From Apostichopus japonicus (taxonomy: Eukaryota; Echinodermata; Holothuroidea; Aspidochirotida; Stichopodidae), in assembly GCF_037975245.1 (NCBI RefSeq), contig NC_092573.1, forward strand, positions 5,581,501 through 5,645,500: a DNA stretch of 64,000 bases. Reading direction: 5' to 3'. The notes beneath the pieces were generated by a model, which saw nothing but the letters and a program-made list of their open reading frames with translations, was not told the DNA's origin and did not search any database. The stretch's first letter is position 1. Every line of letters begins with the position of its first letter. Positions 60,290 through 64,000 of the stretch are shown one piece after another. Both the position numbers and the translations under genes were made by a program.

Positions 60290-61275
60290 TCATTCTATGC
60301 TGATCTTACACTTCTTCACCCAAGGAACTTTGGTCAAGTGCACCAGAAGCTATGGAAGAGCTGCATAGATATTTGCTGGGATTTGATGATGCTGTCACTG
60401 CGGAACAACTACGAACAGGACTGCACCGCCTTGAAGAACCGTACAGTGTTCAACACTGAAACAATCAGTAGCGGATGCTTATACATTGCAGGAGGACAGT
60501 GACAGCGAGTCTAAACAGGGCAAAGATAGCTTATCAAGCCGAGTCATGTAAAGACTGTCCTCGATCTCTGCTGCTACAAGGTGCTCCCCAAGTTGAACCT
60601 TTTCACCGATGCTTACAAGAGCAGTGGGCTTGCCTACAAGCTGCTGCTAATGCTACCTGTGTCACAAGTGGCATGTGAACGTTCTTTCTCTGCCTTGAAG
60701 AGAATCAAAAACCGTTTGAGAAGTACAATGACACAAGAACATCTTGAGGCGTTCATGTTGATGTCTGGTGAAAAAAAGGATATTGGTCAAACTTGACACT
60801 AAAAATATCATTGGTGGTGTGTAGACTCTTACTCGTAGACATGGCACGTGCTCGTGTTATTAACCATGTATTTTTAAGTGGATTTTATTTAGGTTTTTTC
60901 CATTTTTTTCAAACATGTTGTCACAAAATGCTTGAAAAACTAAATAAATTTAGTCTAAAACATATATTTTTGTCTAATTTTGTTTACGTTTTAACTTTTC
61001 TCAGTTTAATCAAGTGTTGCTTCTGGAATATTATTTTGGGGTCTTTTATAAAGGACTATTGTAACCTACAAAATTGAAAATAAAGCACCATTCTGCATCT
61101 AGGCATTCCTAAACTTCAAAATCTCAATGGGGAAGGACTCGGAGACACCCCTCCGCTTAGACCCCTCCACCAGGCCAGGGCGGCGATCACTATGTTAGTA
61201 ACATATCAATGACTAATGGGCCGGTCTAGGTGAAGAAAAATGCCCGGGCCGATGTTAAGACCCAGTCCGCCCCTG
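60290..61275 (+). mobile_element. 5'-truncated hAT transposon with transposase C-terminus
   Basis: The right end is GGACTGGGTC-type inverted-repeat sequence ending CAGTCCGCCCCTG at 61,275. The left end is absent, replaced by the minisatellite. A sub-terminal block at 61,147-61,188 is the complement of the GATCGCC..CCTGG..GGGTCTAAG motif found in the MITEs at 12,407 and 47,578, linking them as one family. Confidence 0.75.
60320..60796 (+). pseudogene. hAT transposase C-terminal (dimerisation) remnant
   Basis: A frame at 60,581-60,796 reads PKLNLFTDAYKSSGLAYKLL, then LMLPVSQVACERSFSALKRI and KNRLRSTMTQEHLEAFMLMS, the hATC dimerisation motif near the end of hAT transposases. An upstream piece in another frame (PEAMEELHRYLLGFDDAV near 60,340) ends in a stop, so the gene is broken and lacks its DNA-binding and catalytic N-terminal parts. 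Confidence 0.85.
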
Positions 61276-62106
61276 TTCTTGATCATAACATATCAGATTA
61301 TTTCTAGTACGTCGCGGAAACAGGATGTAACAGAGTGATATACGTCGTTGAGTGATAACGTTGAAACGTGATATTAGAATGCCGAGAAAACCTACTCACA
61401 GGAGAGAAACTCGGCACGAGCAAACAGCGATCAGAGAGAAATATCTCCTAAGGATAGAGTCTTCACACGAAATCGAGCCTAATATTAAATAGAAATATGT
61501 TAGAAACCGATCAGCACGGTCAAAGAGTGTTGTTTTAACGACGGGAAATAATACAAAATAAGTCTAAACCTCTGTGTTTCTCTAAATTTCGAATTGCTTT
61601 CATGTGGAAATTTTGATTTAGTATATCGAAAAGATGCTTTATCTAGAAATTTATAGGTTTTATTCTTGAACTTTGCAACTTTTAATTACCCACAAGAGTA
61701 TTACGCACTAAACGGTTATGATCTACACAATAGCTCGGGTTGTTAAAAAGGTATACAGGCCTCACTTTAATGGTGATACTTCAACGCAATTTGCTCCTTT
61801 ACAGCAGACAGTCGATGTGTGCGCCAATCAGTAGGTCAGTGCATGTAGACTAAGAGGAGGGGGGGGGGGTTCACTGTAGTCCATGGTCCTTTACAACAAT
61901 CAACAATTATTTCACGCCTGTACCCCCCCCCCTCCCCACCCACATATCTTAATGGAAGAATTGAAGTCTAGCTACGATCCTGGTTATCTTGAGTGGCTAA
62001 CAGGATTTTGATCATCAAATATCGTATTGTCCTCATGTAGGACCTATTTTTCTGCAGTTTAGAGGTTTAAACAGCTCATTACGAATTCAGCCTGGTTAAT
62101 TTTCCT
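61276..62106. other. Unassigned DNA
   Basis: No gene recognised. Contains G-run and C-run patches at 61,859-61,869 and 61,924-61,940. Confidence 0.4.
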
Positions 62107-62254
62107 GGTATCACATGATCTATGAAGTAACCAAAGCTGCATTCTTTATCTTAGCTAATGAAGCAGCTGCAGCAGGAACAAAATCTTTCACAAAATAGCT
62201 TGAGAAGTGAGGAAAGGAAGACAGCTATGGTTACTTCGTAGATTACGTGATACC
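62107..62254. mobile_element. Foldback MITE (33-bp inverted arms)
   Basis: Left arm GGTATCACATGATCTATGAA..GTAACCAAAGCTG (62,107-62,139) pairs with the complement of the right arm (62,222-62,254) at about 28 of 33 positions, with an 82-bp spacer. Weak complementarity extends about 10 bp further out. No coding capacity. Confidence 0.65.
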
Positions 62255-64000
62255 CGGATAAAATCGTCTTTTTTCCCCCTGGTTTAAACCATGTGAAGGC
62301 TAACGAGGTTGAACTCTTAATGCTTTCACTTTTGCAGATATTGATAATTCATGGTAACAACAAGATGTCTTTAGTAACGGCACGCGTGTATCATATATCT
62401 AGGTCATCGAATTATATCTATGGTAGCCTGTATTTGACTTCATATATAGCCTGTCCCATACTTATTACATGTGTGTTACGTTAGCTATCTGAATATGAAT
62501 TTAGCCAACTGCTTAAATATCGTAGTCGAGTAAGCTATGGTATCATTTATTATTAGTACACTACGTGTATAGGGATGAGATATTGTAATCTATCCGGCGA
62601 CCATATTTTGGTACTAGAATTGCTGCCCACCTCAGACCTTTGAGGTACTAAACTGAACCTTTATGGGTTGGTCTGACTTAATAGGGTGGGGAGCATGTAC
62701 CATAAAGTGGCATAAAAAATATGGGATGGAAGTTTCTAAAGTAGAGGTAAAAAAGGAATGTGTGAGTGTGTGTATATGTTTGAACCGAAAATTATGTCAC
62801 GAATCCCTTCTAAACCGTAAAGCCGATTGACTCATCTTGGGTGGGTGTATATATGGGTATGGGGTGTACAGTCTCCGCTATTGTGGCCATTTTGCGTGTT
62901 CGAAATTGACAAAATATCCGATACCCTCAAAACCATGTGGATTATCAGACTGTCAGCATGATTGTATTTAAAATGCCAAATGTGGTCACACTTGACCATA
63001 TTTTTTTTTCGAAAAAGCGTTTTGCAAAAATATGGCCGACGGACATTAAATTGAATGGGTATACGTGTCTAGGTATGGGTTGTAGCGCCTGCGTGACTAA
63101 TGACATCATAGGGTCAAAAGTCAAATAACAAACCAGAAAACGATGCCTAAACATATGCATAGTATGGTATGCCATACATGTTATATATTTATGAACTTGT
63201 GCACACCAGAATAAAGATATATTATCTATTTAACTAATTTCTTTTCGGTTTGAATTATTCTTTTACATGTTCTTTTACAATTTTTCCAGTCGGATGACTC
63301 TTGTTAACGGAGCTGACGAGTATTCAAAATCAAAAGAGCACTGACAAAGTACCATGCAAAAATCTCAACAGTTCTTAACATTTTTTCGACACTGAAATGG
63401 GGGGGGGGGGGGGAGGGAGCATTCGCTCCCACTGCTCCCGCTGTGTCGCTGATATATACTGAACTTACTTGAGGTTAGCGAACAGGGTCAACGCACCCAA
63501 TAGCAAAATTAGTACATAAATAAACCGAATTGAAGCTGGCGAACGTATACGGTAGTTCTATTGGGCATTTTTTTAGAGTATTCAAATTCATACAAAGTTA
63601 CCACAATTTCTCAAAGTGGCAAGGAAAACGTGGTAAATATGACTGATTAAAGGCCAATGTTTACCGAAACTGTTTAATTTTTCGGTCATTCACAATCACA
63701 GTAATATATGAATAGGCCTAGGTAAATTTAGAGTGTGACAGTCGGAAATTCCGAGTGTCGCGCTCCACTTTGTCCAACTATCGTCAGTTTTACCAAGATG
63801 GTGGGGGTGAGACACCCCACACCCCCCCCCCTTGTCACAGCAGATACTAGTCCCTATTGTATAAGCCTTATGTATAACTTGAGTGAATCCGAATGGCAAT
63901 AGCTAGATTGAACCTGGCTTGAAGGCTTTATCCTTTTGTGTCCTGCATATTTGTCTTGTTTGTGTCTTGTTTTGTGTTATGTATTGTTTTGAGCAGTACA
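62255..64000. other. Unassigned DNA to the window end
   Basis: No gene is supported. G18-type run at 63,399-63,416 and a C-run near 63,820 are simple sequence. A phrase near 62,810-62,860 loosely resembles one near 54,680. Confidence 0.4.

Noticed and set aside
60005-60502. 165-codon frame with repeated WRGTCGEGRVERDV
   Set aside because: Product of the 14-bp minisatellite running into the hAT relic; the opposite strand is open too.

Overview
The window reads as invertebrate metazoan DNA, most likely echinoderm and perhaps a sea cucumber. The evidence is AT-rich sequence, phase-1 sushi exons with GT-AG introns, RTE and CR1/L2-like LINE remnants, hAT and TTAA-type MITEs, a decayed Ty3/gypsy element, and dense satellite DNA. 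The species placement is an inference from genome style. No operons, rRNA genes or CRISPR arrays are seen.

Layout. (1) 1-18,888 is a repeat block. It holds 43-bp satellite arrays (1,860-2,150 decayed; 3,486-14,592 with higher-order structure). These are interrupted by a nearly full-length but broken RTE-clade LINE (6,069-8,960, minus strand) and by nested hAT-like MITEs (12,353-13,706). A 4.3-kb minisatellite of 8-bp GTCTGATT/GTCTGCGT half-units follows. (2) 22,247-32,296 is gene A: ten exons, a 467-residue secreted or membrane-anchored protein with a signal peptide, a 10-residue linker exon, seven sushi (CCP) domains and a hydrophobic C-terminal tail that looks like a GPI-anchor signal. (3) 34,948-47,220 is gene B, a tandem paralogue on the same strand: thirteen exons, 638 residues, ten sushi domains, same ends. 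It differs mainly because a two-exon module (domain types S4-S5) was amplified to three copies with its introns and type S6 is absent. A decayed sushi exon lies between the genes in inverted orientation. (4) 47,494-51,651 holds a clean hAT MITE, the end of a Ty3/gypsy element and a degenerate MITE. (5) 55,723-59,345 (minus strand) is a secreted protein with six FG-GAP/VCBS-type DFNGDGKDD repeats, a noncoding first exon and a TATA box. (6) 59,967-64,000 has a 14-bp minisatellite, a 5'-truncated hAT transposase relic, a foldback MITE and otherwise unassigned DNA.

Together the two sushi genes look like a small, recently expanded cluster of GPI-anchored, decay-accelerating-factor-like surface proteins, with a possible role in complement regulation or recognition. 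That function is inferred from architecture only. All internal exons are phase 1-1, so modules can be duplicated, lost or skipped without a frameshift. The S4 copies differ mostly by amino-acid replacements. Exon joins were read by eye from splice sites and reading-frame continuity; both spliced frames close exactly, on one stop codon each.
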